From Mycobacterium arosiense ATCC BAA-1401 = DSM 45069 (GTDB lineage Bacteria > Actinomycetota > Actinomycetes > Mycobacteriales > Mycobacteriaceae), in assembly GCF_002086125.1 (NCBI RefSeq), contig NZ_MVHG01000001.1:62001-126000 (forward strand): 64,000 bases of DNA, in the 5' to 3' direction. Below, in pieces: positions 38,479 to 47,423 of the stretch (position 1 is its first letter; the number at the start of each line of letters is the position of its first letter). The notes below the pieces were generated by a model, which ran no database searches, was not told the origin of the DNA, and was given only the letters and a program-made list of their open reading frames with translations. The position numbers were made by a program, and so were the translations under genes.

Positions 38479-39937
38479 GGTCGCGCCGCGCTGCGGGCTC
38501 ACCGAAGAGGCCCCGGATCGCGCCGAGATCGGGCTTGCCCGACGGTGTCCGAGGGATGCCGTCGACGATCGCGATTTCGGTTGGAATCTCGTAGCGCGCC
38601 AGACGCTCTCGCAGATACTCGACCAGCGCGCCGGCGTCGGTCGATGCGTGCTCGCGCAGCTCGACGACGGCGACCGGTGTTTCGCCCAGCCGGTCGTCGG
38701 GGCAGGCGATCACGGCCGCGCCGGCCACCGCGGGGTGGCTCTCCAGTGCGGCGCGGACGTCGTCGGGCATCACCTTGAAACCACCGCGGATGATCGCCTG
38801 GTCGGCACGGCCGACGATCCACAGAAACCCGTCGGCGTCGATGCGCGCCAGATCGGTGGTCCGCATCCATGGTGTGATGGGCCCCAGTTGGCCCGGTTTG
38901 ACCTCCAGCAGGCCGACCTCGTTGGGGCCCAGCGGTGTTCCGTCCTCGGCGACCACCCGCAGCCGCGCGCCCGGGTTGGCCCGGCCGACGCTGCCCCGTT
39001 TGGCCTTCCAGTACCGCTGATGGTCCGAGAGGGTCCAGCCCGCCACCCCACCGCCGAATTCGGTTGCCGCATAGGAGGTCAACACCGGAACGCCGTACTT
39101 CTCGGTGAAGGCATCGGCATCCTCGGCCGACAACGGGGCCGTGCCGCAGCTAACGGCCCGCAGGCTCGCCAGGTCGGCGCGCGGCACATCGGAGTGCAAT
39201 ACCGTGCGCAGCGCCGCCGGCACCAGCGACGCCGTCCGGGGCCGGTGCTTGCGCACCGCCTCGGCCCAGGCGTTCAGCTCGAATCGTTCCAGCAGCACGA
39301 ACGGCCTCGCCTCGGCGATGCATTGCAGCACCCGGAATACCCCACCGATGTGCACCAACGGCGAGTTCACGATCGCGACGCCGCGGCGCAGCTCTGTCGG
39401 TGAGGCCGCTCCTTCGGCATCCGGACCGATCACGCTGCGCGCCAGCATGTCGTAGCTCAGATCGATTCGCTTGGGCGGGCCGGTCGTGCCGCTGGTCAGC
39501 ATGCGGACGGCGACACCGAACCGCGGGCCGGAGTCGCCGACGCGCGGCGCGCAGATGTCGGTGTCCTCCAACCCGCCCGAAACCGCGACCACCCGCGTGC
39601 CCGCGGGCACCAGCGCGCTCAGATCGCCGGCCTCCCCGACGATCACGGGAAGCTGCAGACCCGCGACGTCGTCCTTGGTGCGCTCGTCGCCGCGAGAGGG
39701 GTTGATGACCACGACCGTCCCGCCGCCCAGCAGCACGCCCAGAAAGGCTGCCACGTGCCCCGGGCGGTTGCGCAACAGCATCCCCACTTCGGCTCCACCG
39801 GTGATCGCGGCGATGCGGCCTGCCGGCGTGGCGACCCGGGCCCAGGAAATCCATTGGCCGCCATACTCGATGGCGGGCGCGTCCGGCTGCAGGTCGAGCA
39901 CGTCGGCGATGCGTTGAGCCAGCGGGTGACGCGACAT
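38468..39937 (-). CDS. AMP-forming acyl-CoA ligase (FadD-like) 3
   Basis: 489 residues. MLTSGTTGPPKRIDLSYDML is an A3 motif in which the usual PKG is PKR. SYAATEFGGGVAG (A5), RTTDLARIDADGFLWIVGRADQAIIRGG (A7/A8) and TPSGKPDLGAIRGLF (Lys) follow. The start ATG at 39937 overlaps the crotonase stop; a 75-residue upstream extension in frame is an antisense artefact of the crotonase. It is shorter and more divergent than the other two ligases. Confidence 0.83.
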   Translation of the reverse strand: MSRHPLAQRIADVLDLQPDAPAIEYGGQWISWARVATPAGRIAAITGGAEVGMLLRNRPGHVAAFLGVLLGGGTVVVINPSRGDERTKDDVAGLQLPVIVGEAGDLSALVPAGTRVVAVSGGLEDTDICAPRVGDSGPRFGVAVRMLTSGTTGPPKRIDLSYDMLARSVIGPDAEGAASPTELRRGVAIVNSPLVHIGGVFRVLQCIAEARPFVLLERFELNAWAEAVRKHRPRTASLVPAALRTVLHSDVPRADLASLRAVSCGTAPLSAEDADAFTEKYGVPVLTSYAATEFGGGVAGWTLSDHQRYWKAKRGSVGRANPGARLRVVAEDGTPLGPNEVGLLEVKPGQLGPITPWMRTTDLARIDADGFLWIVGRADQAIIRGGFKVMPDDVRAALESHPAVAGAAVIACPDDRLGETPVAVVELREHASTDAGALVEYLRERLARYEIPTEIAIVDGIPRTPSGKPDLGAIRGLFGEPAARRDHAR

Positions 39938-40731
39938 CAGCGAATCTTCGGTTTGCTGGTCGCGCCCCGGCCCCCGGCGTCGTTCGCCGCGGCCAGTTCC
40001 GCGGTGCCCAGCGGGTTTCCCAGCCGGGTATAGATCAGGTTCTGCTCCATTGCCGCGCGGTACGGCTTGTCCAGCGATTCCCAGATCGCTTTCACCGTGC
40101 CGGCCGTCGCGGTCGGCGGCTTGGCGGCGATGGTCGCCGCGATCTCGTGGGCGCGGCGCCAAAGCCGATCGGCGGCGACGACCTCGGAGACCAATCCGAT
40201 CCGCAGCGCGGTGTCGGCGCCCACCCGTTCGTCGTTGCCCATCAGGGCAATTCGTAACGTCTCACCCAGGCCGATGCGGCGCATCAGGCCGATCGGCTCC
40301 AATGCGCACACCAGGCCCGCCGACACGTGAGAGTCGAAGAACGTGGCGTCCTCGGAGCAGATCACCACGTCGGATTCATTGATAAAGTAGAAGGCGCCCG
40401 CGGTGCACATACCCTGAACCGCACACACCACGGGTTTCCACATCTTCTGCCATTTGGGACTCAGTGCTTCGCCGGGATCCTCGTGGTTCCAGACGTTTTC
40501 GGGCTGGCCGTACGGCGTCTTGATGTCCAGCCCGGCGCTGAACGCCCGATCGCCGGCGGCACGCAACACGACCGCATGCACCGACTCGTCGAGTTTGACC
40601 GTGCGCCACGCGCGGGCCATCTCCTCGCACATGGTGCGGTTGAACGCGTTGAGCCGTTCGGGGCGATTCAGCGTGATGGTCGCGACATGGTCGCGCGCGT
40701 CGATCTCGAGCAGAATGGTTTCGAACGTCAT
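39937..40731 (-). CDS. Enoyl-CoA hydratase/isomerase (crotonase) family protein
   Basis: 264 residues. ATITLNRPERLNAFN and AFSAGLDIK form the CoA pocket, and GMCTAGAFYFINESDVVI is the oxyanion region. The two glutamates of classical enoyl-CoA hydratase are not kept (GGGCE reads AGAFY; QPEI reads DSHVS), so isomerase, hydrolase or C-C lyase chemistry is possible. ATG 40731 overlaps the previous crotonase stop (ATGA). Part of the five-gene overlapping minus-strand operon. Confidence 0.83.
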   Translation of the reverse strand: MTFETILLEIDARDHVATITLNRPERLNAFNRTMCEEMARAWRTVKLDESVHAVVLRAAGDRAFSAGLDIKTPYGQPENVWNHEDPGEALSPKWQKMWKPVVCAVQGMCTAGAFYFINESDVVICSEDATFFDSHVSAGLVCALEPIGLMRRIGLGETLRIALMGNDERVGADTALRIGLVSEVVAADRLWRRAHEIAATIAAKPPTATAGTVKAIWESLDKPYRAAMEQNLIYTRLGNPLGTAELAAANDAGGRGATSKPKIR

Positions 40732-41540
40732 CGGCACTGCCAATTCGGCTTGCGCTTTTCGACGAAGGCCCGGGGGCCTTCGGCCGCGTCCTCGGTGCGC
40801 AGCACCCGCTCGCGGAAGGTCTCGGCGAGTATCTCCGCCTCGTGTAGGGGCACGTTGAGGCCCTTGAGGATCGCCTGCCGGGTGCCGCGGACGGCCAGCG
40901 GCGCATTGGAATTGACGATGTCGGCGATCTCGTGGGCGCGCTCTAGCAGGCGGTCGTGCTCCACGATCTCGCTGATCAATCCGAGCTCATAGGCGCGTTG
41001 CGCGCTCATTCGCTCGTGCTTGCCCATCAAGGCCATTCGCAGCGTGATCGAGCGGGGCAACACCCGAGACACTCGCACCAATTCGCGGCCGGCCACCAGC
41101 CCGATGCTGACGTGCGGATCGAAGAAGGTGGCCTGCTCGGATGCGACGACGATGTCGGTCGTGGTGACCCAGTCCATGCCGGCGCCACAGCAGATCCCGT
41201 TCACGGCGGTCAGCACCGGCTTGGCCATGGTGCGAAATGGCGGCGTGCCCTCCTGCGGCGCCTCCCACTGGTCGTACGTCGAGAGGTAGGGCCGCTCGTA
41301 GATCACCCTGCCGTCTTCGGGAATCTCCTTGACGTCGGCGCCGGTGCAGAACGCGCGGCCGGTGCCGGTGACGATGGTCAGCCAGACATTGTCGTCGTTT
41401 TCGGCCTCGTCGTAGGCGGCCCGCAGCTCGGTGATCATGTGCGGGCTTAGCGCATTGAGGGCGTCAGGACGATTCAGGGTGATCGTCGCGGTGTGCCCGT
41501 CGACTTCGTACTTGATGGTGTCGAACGAATTAGTGGGCAT
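40728..41540 (-). CDS. Enoyl-CoA hydratase/isomerase (crotonase) family protein
   Basis: 270 residues. ATITLNRPDALNALSPHM, RAFCTGADVKEI and NGICCGAGMDWVTTTDIVVAS are crotonase hallmarks. At the classical Glu positions it has Asp (GAGMD) and His (FDPHVS), the second shared with its downstream neighbour, so the pair probably carries out related, non-standard chemistry. AAGGGATGA before ATG 41540 is a good ribosome site and this is the first gene of the five-gene unit. Confidence 0.84.
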   Translation of the reverse strand: MPTNSFDTIKYEVDGHTATITLNRPDALNALSPHMITELRAAYDEAENDDNVWLTIVTGTGRAFCTGADVKEIPEDGRVIYERPYLSTYDQWEAPQEGTPPFRTMAKPVLTAVNGICCGAGMDWVTTTDIVVASEQATFFDPHVSIGLVAGRELVRVSRVLPRSITLRMALMGKHERMSAQRAYELGLISEIVEHDRLLERAHEIADIVNSNAPLAVRGTRQAILKGLNVPLHEAEILAETFRERVLRTEDAAEGPRAFVEKRKPNWQCR

Positions 41541-41568
41541 CGGTCATCCCTTCGTGCGGTGCCTGGCG

Positions 41569-41639
41569 CGACGCTCGAGTGTGGGGCCTATGGACGGATT
41601 TGAGGCAATTCCCGTGCATAGCACCCACACTCGGCGTCG
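41569..41639. repeat. Long imperfect inverted repeat between two crotonase genes
   Basis: The left arm (CGACGC, CGAGTGTGGG, CTATG) pairs with the right arm (CATAG, CCCACACTCG, GCGTCG) around a loop of about 25 nt. It lies 3' of the crotonase gene ending at 41660 and upstream of the next operon. It could be a terminator without a U-tract or a dispersed element; CACACTCG also occurs in the hairpin at 54518-54588. Confidence 0.55.
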
Positions 41640-41659
41640 TGGGATTGTTTCTGACCCGG

Positions 41660-42481
41660 TTAGCATCCACGAAAATCCGGATCCCGTCGCTGCCGGAAGG
41701 CCTCCAGGCCCTCCTTGAAATCACTTGTTCGGCAAGATAATTCGAGATTGAACAGCTCCTGGGTCAGCGACTGGCTCAGCGTCGCATGCTGGCCGAAGTT
41801 CAGGGCCTGTTTGGCCAGGCCGAGCGCGGCCGTGGGTCCGCAGGCCAGTCGGCCGACCAGCTCCTCGGCGGCGCGGTCGAGGTCGGGGTCGGCGACCGAT
41901 TGGTGAATCAATCCCCAGTCGGCGGCATCCGGCGCGCCCACCTTCTCGCCGAGCAGCAGCATTCGCCGGGCCCGCGCCAGGCCGATAAGCCGCGGCAGCA
42001 GCCAGGTGGAGCCCGAGTCCGGGCTGAACCCCCGGTCGGTGAATGGCTCCCAGAACACCGCGTCGTCGGCGGCCACGGTGAAGTCGGCGGCCAGCGCCAG
42101 ATTGCAACCGAATCCCACCGCCCAGCCCCGCACGCTGCACACCACCGGCAGCTGGATGCCTGCGGCGAGCTCGATCACGCGGTGAGCGGCGAGGGGAATC
42201 CGCCGCACCAGATCACCGGTGCGGGGACGTTGGCCGCCGGGGTCGTTGGCGGCCACCCAGTCGGCGCCGGCGCAGAAGTCATCGCCGGCCCCCCGGATGT
42301 GCACGGCCCGCAGCGAATCGTCGGCCGCGGCGCCCGTGAGCGCATCGACCAGAGTCCCAATCATCGACTGCGTCAACGAATTACGCCGCGATGGGCGATC
42401 AAGCGTCAACAGTAACACCGCATCGTCGCGGTGCACTGTCACCGAACCCTCGGCACCGGCCGTGTCGGCCCCCTGACTCAC
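41660..42481 (-). CDS. Enoyl-CoA hydratase/isomerase (crotonase) family protein
   Basis: 273 residues from GTG 42481. VLLLTLDRPSRRNSLTQSM, DDFCAGADW and RGWAVGFGCNLALAADF are crotonase blocks; the first catalytic Glu is replaced (FGCN). An ATG at 42520 would add 13 residues but lies inside the palindromic operator at 42506-42528, so I prefer the GTG; the AAAGG site is 11 bases away, a little far. It is divergent from the hotdog thioesterase gene and probably controlled by that operator. Confidence 0.82.
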   Translation of the reverse strand: MSQGADTAGAEGSVTVHRDDAVLLLTLDRPSRRNSLTQSMIGTLVDALTGAAADDSLRAVHIRGAGDDFCAGADWVAANDPGGQRPRTGDLVRRIPLAAHRVIELAAGIQLPVVCSVRGWAVGFGCNLALAADFTVAADDAVFWEPFTDRGFSPDSGSTWLLPRLIGLARARRMLLLGEKVGAPDAADWGLIHQSVADPDLDRAAEELVGRLACGPTAALGLAKQALNFGQHATLSQSLTQELFNLELSCRTSDFKEGLEAFRQRRDPDFRGC

Positions 42482-42505
42482 CGTCGAATCCGGCCTTTCT
42501 CCGCC

Positions 42506-42528
42506 GATACGGTTACCCATACAGTAGG
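42506..42528. promoter_or_regulatory. Operator site A of the proposed TACTGTA regulon
   Basis: The 19-base core at 42508-42526, TACGGTTACCCATACAGTA, matches the reference palindrome at 58261 in 13 of 19 positions with the TACAGTAGG half intact. It sits between the divergent crotonase and thioesterase genes. A further ATACGCTGTAT half follows at about 42538. Confidence 0.5.
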
Positions 42529-42586
42529 CAATACGAGATACGCTGTATAAGTTAGCAAGGATACGCTGCCTGCGAAACAACCCGGG

Positions 42587-43348
42587 GTGAAAGAGAGAAC
42601 CAATGCCGCGCCGGCGACGATGCAGAGCCGCAGCGACCAGGAGGTGGCGCCGATGACCTTGTCCGAGGGACGGGCCGCGTCGGCGTCGGCGGGCAACGGC
42701 GATGCCAGATTCGGCGAGGCGCCGCTTGCCCAGACCGTGGCCGCGGCCGCCGCCATGCGGCGCCTGAGTGCGCTGCTGGTGTCCCTCGAGCACCCACACG
42801 GCGCGGTGGACGCCATGCTGGAGAAGTTCGCCGAGTGGGAAAGCGAGCTGGCGGCCGCGGCGCCGACGGACAACGCGCCGCGCATCGGCGAGCTGCCCGA
42901 CGACTCCCGCCGCGTCTACCTCAATCACGCGACCGATATCGGTGCGTACAACCCGTGCTTTCCCGAGTACCGGTTCGACCGCATCGACGCCGAGAACGCC
43001 ACCGGCAGTGTCGAATTCCCGCTGGTGTACGAGGGGCCGCCGGGGCTGGTGCACGGCGGCTTCCTCGGCGTCTTCTTCGACTGCGTCATCCAGCACCACA
43101 ATTGCGTCACCGGCCTGTCCGGCAAGACACGATCCCTGCTCGTGACCTTTCGCCGGCCGACCCCGGTGCTGACCGAGCTGCGCTTCGACATTGCCCGAAC
43201 CCAGGGCGAAAGGGGCATCACGTCGACCGGGCGGCTGTCGCTCGACGACGAAGTCCTGTGCACCGGCGAGGTGAACACGTTGGCGTCACGGCCGGAGAAG
43301 CTTGCCGGATCGCGGTTCGGCAGGCGCCGAAAGGAGTCCGATACATGA
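42587..43348 (+). CDS. Hotdog-fold thioesterase (PaaI/4HBT-like)
   Basis: 253 residues from GTG 42587; ATGs 11 and 22 codons in are alternatives. The core EFPLVYEGPPGLVHGGFLGVFFDCVIQHH carries the HGG motif of acyl-CoA thioesterases, followed by SLLVTFRRPTPV. The first 90 residues are an extra helical part. It hydrolyses an acyl-CoA, perhaps to recover CoA from dead-end intermediates. Its stop overlaps the next crotonase start (ATGA). Confidence 0.8.
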   Translation: MKERTNAAPATMQSRSDQEVAPMTLSEGRAASASAGNGDARFGEAPLAQTVAAAAAMRRLSALLVSLEHPHGAVDAMLEKFAEWESELAAAAPTDNAPRIGELPDDSRRVYLNHATDIGAYNPCFPEYRFDRIDAENATGSVEFPLVYEGPPGLVHGGFLGVFFDCVIQHHNCVTGLSGKTRSLLVTFRRPTPVLTELRFDIARTQGERGITSTGRLSLDDEVLCTGEVNTLASRPEKLAGSRFGRRRKESDT

Positions 43349-44253
43349 CCGCCTCGAGCACCTCTGACGATCGCGTGCTCTTCGACATCGATCCCGATCG
43401 GCGCATCGCGACCATCACGCTGAACAATCCCAAACAACGCAACTCCTACGACGCGGCCATGCGTGAGGCCGTCGCCCGGTGCCTGGATCGGGTGGCCGAG
43501 GACGACGACCTGACGGTGGTACTCCTGCGCGGCGCCGAGGGGGTGTTCTCCACCGGCGCGGACATGAACAACGCCTACGGGTGGTACGGCTCGGCGGCGG
43601 CAGGGGACCGGGCGGCCGGTGACGACCGGGCCGCGAAACGTCGCCCCAGCCAGCGACGGCGACTTACGGTGGACCGCAGGTCTTTTGGCTTTTACCACAA
43701 TTTCATGGGCTTCCCGAAGGTGACGGTGGGGGAGATCGCCGGTTACGCGCTCGGTGGCGGCTTCGAGATGGCGTTGATGACCGACATCTCGGTCATCGCG
43801 CGTGACACCAAGATCGGCATGCCGGCGACCCGATTTCTGGGCCCCGCGCTCGGCAGCCTGCACATGTTCTTTCACCGGCTCGGGCCGGTGCTGGCCCGGC
43901 GGCTGCTGTTGACCGGCGACGTCATCGAGGCCGGTGACATCGAGCATTTGGGGATCTTCACCGACACCTGCGCACCCGGCGCGGTGACCGCTCGGGCGCG
44001 CTACTGGGCCGAGAAGGCGGCGAAGATGCCCGCCGACGGGGTCGTCATCGCCAAGGAGGCATTCCGACTGGTCGAGCAGTGCCAGGCGTATCAGGGCGAG
44101 GAGGCCGCCAGCTATCTGTTCCACGCGTTCGGCACCAACCTGCAGTTCGGGCCGGGCGAATTCAATTTCGTCAAGACCCGCGCGCAGCACGGCGCCAAAG
44201 AGGCGTTCCGGTTACGCGACGAGCACTTTCACGTTCCGGAACCCGAGGGCTGA
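43345..44253 (+). CDS. Enoyl-CoA hydratase/isomerase (crotonase) family protein
   Basis: 302 residues. ATITLNNPKQRNSYD, GVFSTGADMNNAY and GYALGGGFEMALMTDISV are clear; this is the only one of the five crotonases here that keeps the GGGxE glutamate. A basic insertion (DDRAAKRRPSQRRRLTVDRRS) splits the usual active-site loop region. An AAAGGAG site nine bases upstream and ATGA overlap with the thioesterase gene set the start. Confidence 0.84.
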   Translation: MTASSTSDDRVLFDIDPDRRIATITLNNPKQRNSYDAAMREAVARCLDRVAEDDDLTVVLLRGAEGVFSTGADMNNAYGWYGSAAAGDRAAGDDRAAKRRPSQRRRLTVDRRSFGFYHNFMGFPKVTVGEIAGYALGGGFEMALMTDISVIARDTKIGMPATRFLGPALGSLHMFFHRLGPVLARRLLLTGDVIEAGDIEHLGIFTDTCAPGAVTARARYWAEKAAKMPADGVVIAKEAFRLVEQCQAYQGEEAASYLFHAFGTNLQFGPGEFNFVKTRAQHGAKEAFRLRDEHFHVPEPEG

Positions 44254-44270
44254 CAATTCTTTCGGCGCGG

Positions 44271-45068
44271 CTAGCGAGCCGCCGCCGCCTTGGTGCGGCC
44301 CCGAGCGGCCGTCGACTTGGCCGGCTTGCGCTGCCGCGATGGCGAAGGCTTGGCGCCCTTCGACGCTTTCCCTTCGTCGATCAACCGGCTGGCGTGATCG
44401 AGGATGCACGTGAGCCCGTACTCGAAATTCGTTTCATCGGGCGCGCCGATGCGGTGGCCGATCCGGGTCACCTGAGCGAGCAGCGGGGTCTTTTCGGGGT
44501 CGATGGCAACGGCATCTTCGATGGCCCGCGGTCCGATGTCCGATGACTGGTTCTTTTCATAGAGCCGCTGCAATACGACCGAACCGCGCACGTGCACCGA
44601 GATCGCAGAATAGGTGTCGAACGCATCCTCCGGTGACAGCCCGGCCTGCACCAGGTTGGCGACCGCCTTCTCCATCTCCTGAGCGCCCATCCGCGCCGCC
44701 TTCGGAGAAAGAGCGGCCCGAATCAGAATCAGGTCGCACAGAATTGGGTTGCCCATGAACGTCTTACGCATCAAGCGCGCGTGGTTGGCCAGCGTCTCAC
44801 GCCAGTCGCTGGCTTCGACATAGGGCGTGGCGAACACGTACTTGCTCAGCGCGCGGTCGGTCATCGCGTTGAGCAGGTCGTCCTTCTTGCGGAAGTACCA
44901 GTAGATGCTCGTCACACCGACGCCGAGGTGTTTGCCGAGTAGCGGCATGCTCAGGTTGTCGATCGACACCTGCTCCGCGAGTTCGAATGCGCCGCTGATG
45001 ATGTCGTCGGGATTGATGGACCCCCGCTCGCGTCGTTGACGCTTATCGGCGGTTGCCTGTTTTGCCAC
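44271..45068 (-). CDS. TetR-family transcriptional regulator, candidate controller of the island
   Basis: 265 residues from GTG 45068, chosen because GGAGGTG lies six bases upstream; a TTG/ATG start 15-18 bases earlier is less likely. The helix-turn-helix (NLSMPLLGKHLGVGVTSIYWYFRKKDDLLNAM) is typical TetR; residues about 85-230 form the ligand domain and the last 35 are a Lys/Ala/Arg-rich tail (KPAKSTAARGRTKAAAAR) that may bind DNA nonspecifically. An operator-like palindrome lies at 45183, between it and the divergent SDR gene, which suggests autoregulation. Effector unknown. Confidence 0.88.
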   Translation of the reverse strand: MAKQATADKRQRRERGSINPDDIISGAFELAEQVSIDNLSMPLLGKHLGVGVTSIYWYFRKKDDLLNAMTDRALSKYVFATPYVEASDWRETLANHARLMRKTFMGNPILCDLILIRAALSPKAARMGAQEMEKAVANLVQAGLSPEDAFDTYSAISVHVRGSVVLQRLYEKNQSSDIGPRAIEDAVAIDPEKTPLLAQVTRIGHRIGAPDETNFEYGLTCILDHASRLIDEGKASKGAKPSPSRQRKPAKSTAARGRTKAAAAR

Positions 45069-45182
45069 TACGGGCACCTCCATCAAAATCCGTTTTGTGC
45101 ATGCGGTCTGGCCGGTACCATTGAATTTACCGGCACTTCTGTTTTGACCTGCGTCTATGCCTTCGTGTCACTTTATCCCTCT

Positions 45183-45205
45183 GCTACTGTAATACCTATC
45201 GTAGG
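45183..45205. promoter_or_regulatory. Operator site B of the proposed TACTGTA regulon
   Basis: The core 45185-45203, TACTGTAATACCTATCGTA, matches the reference palindrome in 15 of 19 positions (18 of 23 over the longer form). It lies between the divergent tetR and SDR genes. Its reverse complement also resembles site C, with one base inserted and one deleted. Confidence 0.6.
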
Positions 45206-45264
45206 CTTTTTGGTAAACCGGCTGGACAGGCGAAAATGACCAGACTAGGGCTACGGATTGCGCA

Positions 45265-46062
45265 ATGGATCTAGGGCTGGCGAATGCCACTGCGGTGGTT
45301 GTCGGCGGTAGCCGCGGGATGGGATTGGCGACGGCACGCTGCTTCGCCGACGAGGGCGCCCGGGTCGCGGTGGTCGGCCGCAGGCGCGACGCCCTGGACG
45401 CCGCGGTGGCCGATCTCACGCAGCGCGGTAGCCCGGATGCGATCGGGCTGACGGCCGACATCGGGGACGACGGTGCGGTGGGCAAGGTGTTTGGCGAGCT
45501 CGCCCAGCGATGGGACGGTGAACTCAACGCGCTGGTCGTCACGGTGGGACCGGGCGCGGCCGGCACGTTCGAGCAGCTGACCGACGAGCAGTGGCGCCTG
45601 GCCGTCGAAGACGGCGTGCTGGGAATGGTGCGCTGCGTCCGCGCGGCGCTTCCGTTGTTGCGCAAGGCGCACTGGGCCCGGATCGTGAACTTCTCCGCAC
45701 ACTCGACGCAGCGGCAAAGCGTCATGCTGCCCGCGTATACGGCGGCGAAGTCGATGCTGACCAGCGTCTCGAAGAACCTGTCCCTGCTGCTGGCCAAGGA
45801 CGAGATCTTGGTCAACGTGGTCTCGCCGGGCAGCATCGCATCGGAATCGCTGATCGGCTGGGCGAATTCGGTGGGGGTGGACGGCAACGACCCCTACGCC
45901 CTGATGGAAGCGATCGGCAAGCATTTCGGTCATCCCGCGCACATGCCGCGTGCCGGCTTGCCGGAGGAAATCGGGCCGGTCGCCGCGTTCCTCGCCTCGC
46001 GGCGCAACTCCTACATGACCGGCGCCAACATCAACGTCGACGGCGGTTCGGACTTCACCTGA
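45265..46062 (+). CDS. Short-chain dehydrogenase/reductase
   Basis: 265 residues. AVVVGGSRGMGLATARCFADEGARVAVVGRR binds NAD(P); the catalytic set is NFSAHST and YTAAKSM; SYMTGANINVDGG is the C-terminal signature. The usual NNAG is replaced by VTVGPG. Probably a hydroxyacyl-CoA or alcohol dehydrogenase of the island. It is divergent from tetR with operator B between, and 43 bp upstream of the DHDPS-family gene. Confidence 0.86.
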   Translation: MDLGLANATAVVVGGSRGMGLATARCFADEGARVAVVGRRRDALDAAVADLTQRGSPDAIGLTADIGDDGAVGKVFGELAQRWDGELNALVVTVGPGAAGTFEQLTDEQWRLAVEDGVLGMVRCVRAALPLLRKAHWARIVNFSAHSTQRQSVMLPAYTAAKSMLTSVSKNLSLLLAKDEILVNVVSPGSIASESLIGWANSVGVDGNDPYALMEAIGKHFGHPAHMPRAGLPEEIGPVAAFLASRRNSYMTGANINVDGGSDFT

Positions 46063-46105
46063 CGGTGGATCGAGGAAATCGATTGGCAGACAAAAGGAGT
46101 CGATT

Positions 46106-47122
46106 GTGGCGACGGCAGCGGAGGCGCGTGCGTGGGCGCCCGGCGCATTGCGGGGGATCGGTGACTCCCTCTACACCCCATTCTGCGGCGACGACGGCGA
46201 TGACATCGACTGGGACGCCTATCGAACGCTGGTGCGCTATTGCGTCGGTGATCTCGGGCATCCGATGTTGTGGTGTACCAGTGGAATCGCGGAGTTCTGG
46301 TCGTTGACGCTCGATGAACGCAAACGCCTGCTGGAGGTGGCCGTCGAGGAAGCGCGCGGCATCAATCCCGGCGTGGTGGTGCAGGCGTGCACGGCGGCCA
46401 TGTCGGCGAAGGACTGCCTGGACCTGACGCTGCACGCTCAGGAGGCGGGGGCCGACATCGCCTACATCCAAACGCCGATGATGGAGGCGCACGGCGGCGA
46501 CGGCGTGCTGCGCTTCTTCAAATACGTGGCGGCGCGGACGGACATCGCTCTGGGCATGTTCAACTCGCCGTCCTCGGGTTACGTCTTGACGCCCGTCGAG
46601 AGCGCCCGTATCTACGACGAGGTTCCCGCGGTGTGCGCGACCAAGGAAGGGGCCTTCCGGCCGGCGAGCAGCCGGATGCTGCATCAGCTGGCGCCCGGTC
46701 TCTCGGTGTGGGAGTGCGACAAGACCGTCTACCGGGCCGGCTGGCTGCGCGACGGGATCGTCTGTCCGGCGCAATTAGGCACCGCCGGCTACCTTTTCGA
46801 GACGCCCGCCCGGCGACTGTTCTCCGAATACTGGGATTTGATTCACAGCGACAAACTCGTGGAGGCCATGGACTACGGCCGGGAGTCGGGCCTGGACCAA
46901 TTCGACCTCGACATCGGATCCTGGTGGACGTGCTACCCGGGCCGCGCGGATTACTTCACCCACTGGGGCGGCGCGTTCAAGTATGCCGCGTCGCTCCTGG
47001 GTCTGCCGGTCGGCGCATATCCGCACTCCCGCCCCCCGCAGGCCGAGCTGCCCGCCGAGGCGAAGGCCCAGATAGAGAACGCCTACCAGCGGCTGGGCCT
47101 GCTGGAAACCGCACTGGGGTAA
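46106..47122 (+). CDS. DHDPS/NAL-superfamily aldolase or hydratase-aldolase (NahE-like)
   Basis: 338 residues, GTG start with AAAGGAG upstream. The TIM-barrel family uses a Schiff-base Lys, here Lys180 in VCATKEGAF. The overall layout (TSGIAEFWSLTLDERKRLLEVAVEEARG, IAYIQTPMM, MFNSPSSGYVLTP) recalls trans-o-hydroxybenzylidenepyruvate hydratase-aldolases of aromatic degradation more than true dihydrodipicolinate synthase. The helper Tyr position reads Ser or Tyr in SPSSGY. It probably cleaves or hydrates a 2-keto acid intermediate; substrate unknown. Confidence 0.78.
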   Translation: MATAAEARAWAPGALRGIGDSLYTPFCGDDGDDIDWDAYRTLVRYCVGDLGHPMLWCTSGIAEFWSLTLDERKRLLEVAVEEARGINPGVVVQACTAAMSAKDCLDLTLHAQEAGADIAYIQTPMMEAHGGDGVLRFFKYVAARTDIALGMFNSPSSGYVLTPVESARIYDEVPAVCATKEGAFRPASSRMLHQLAPGLSVWECDKTVYRAGWLRDGIVCPAQLGTAGYLFETPARRLFSEYWDLIHSDKLVEAMDYGRESGLDQFDLDIGSWWTCYPGRADYFTHWGGAFKYAASLLGLPVGAYPHSRPPQAELPAEAKAQIENAYQRLGLLETALG

Positions 47123-47139
47123 CAGGTTTACCCGCCCGA

Positions 47140-47168
47140 AGCGGGCCCGGTCAGTGACCGGGCCCGCT
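47140..47168. terminator. Strong hairpin terminator between convergent genes
   Basis: A perfect 14-bp inverted repeat (AGCGGGCCCGGTCA and its complement) is separated by one base. It lies between the stops of the DHDPS-family gene (+) and the CsbD-like gene (-). No long T-tract follows, as is common for mycobacterial terminators. Confidence 0.7.
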
Positions 47169-47183
47169 CGACTGGCTGACCGG

Positions 47184-47423
47184 TTACTGCTGCTCGGCCC
47201 GCTCGCGCTCCTCGTAGGCCTTGGCCTTACCGCGGGCTTTCTCGGCGGCGGCTTCCTTCTTGCCGGCGTTGCGCTGCGCTTCCGCCTTGTCCTGCTGAGC
47301 CTTGCCCTCTTCGGTCAGGCCGTCGTTGCCGATGATGATCCCGATGACCTGCTTGGTCTTGCCGAGGACATCCTCGACGAGGCCGCGGACGAGCTCGACC
47401 GGACCACTCTTGACGTCAACCAT
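47184..47423 (-). CDS. CsbD-like small stress protein
   Basis: 79 residues. EDVLGKTKQVIGIIIGNDGLTEEGKAQQDKAEAQRNAG is the CsbD signature; the rest is a charged Ala/Lys/Glu helix. CsbD-like proteins are abundant general-stress proteins of unclear function. GGGAGGT seven bases before ATG 47423 decides the start over a longer open frame. It interrupts the catabolic island and faces the opposite way from the operon beginning at 47702. Confidence 0.85.
   Translation of the reverse strand: MVDVKSGPVELVRGLVEDVLGKTKQVIGIIIGNDGLTEEGKAQQDKAEAQRNAGKKEAAAEKARGKAKAYEERERAEQQ

Noticed and set aside
42482..43099. Upstream extension of the crotonase gene that ends at 41660
   Set aside because: It runs antisense through the thioesterase gene and across operator A; crotonase similarity begins only near 42440.
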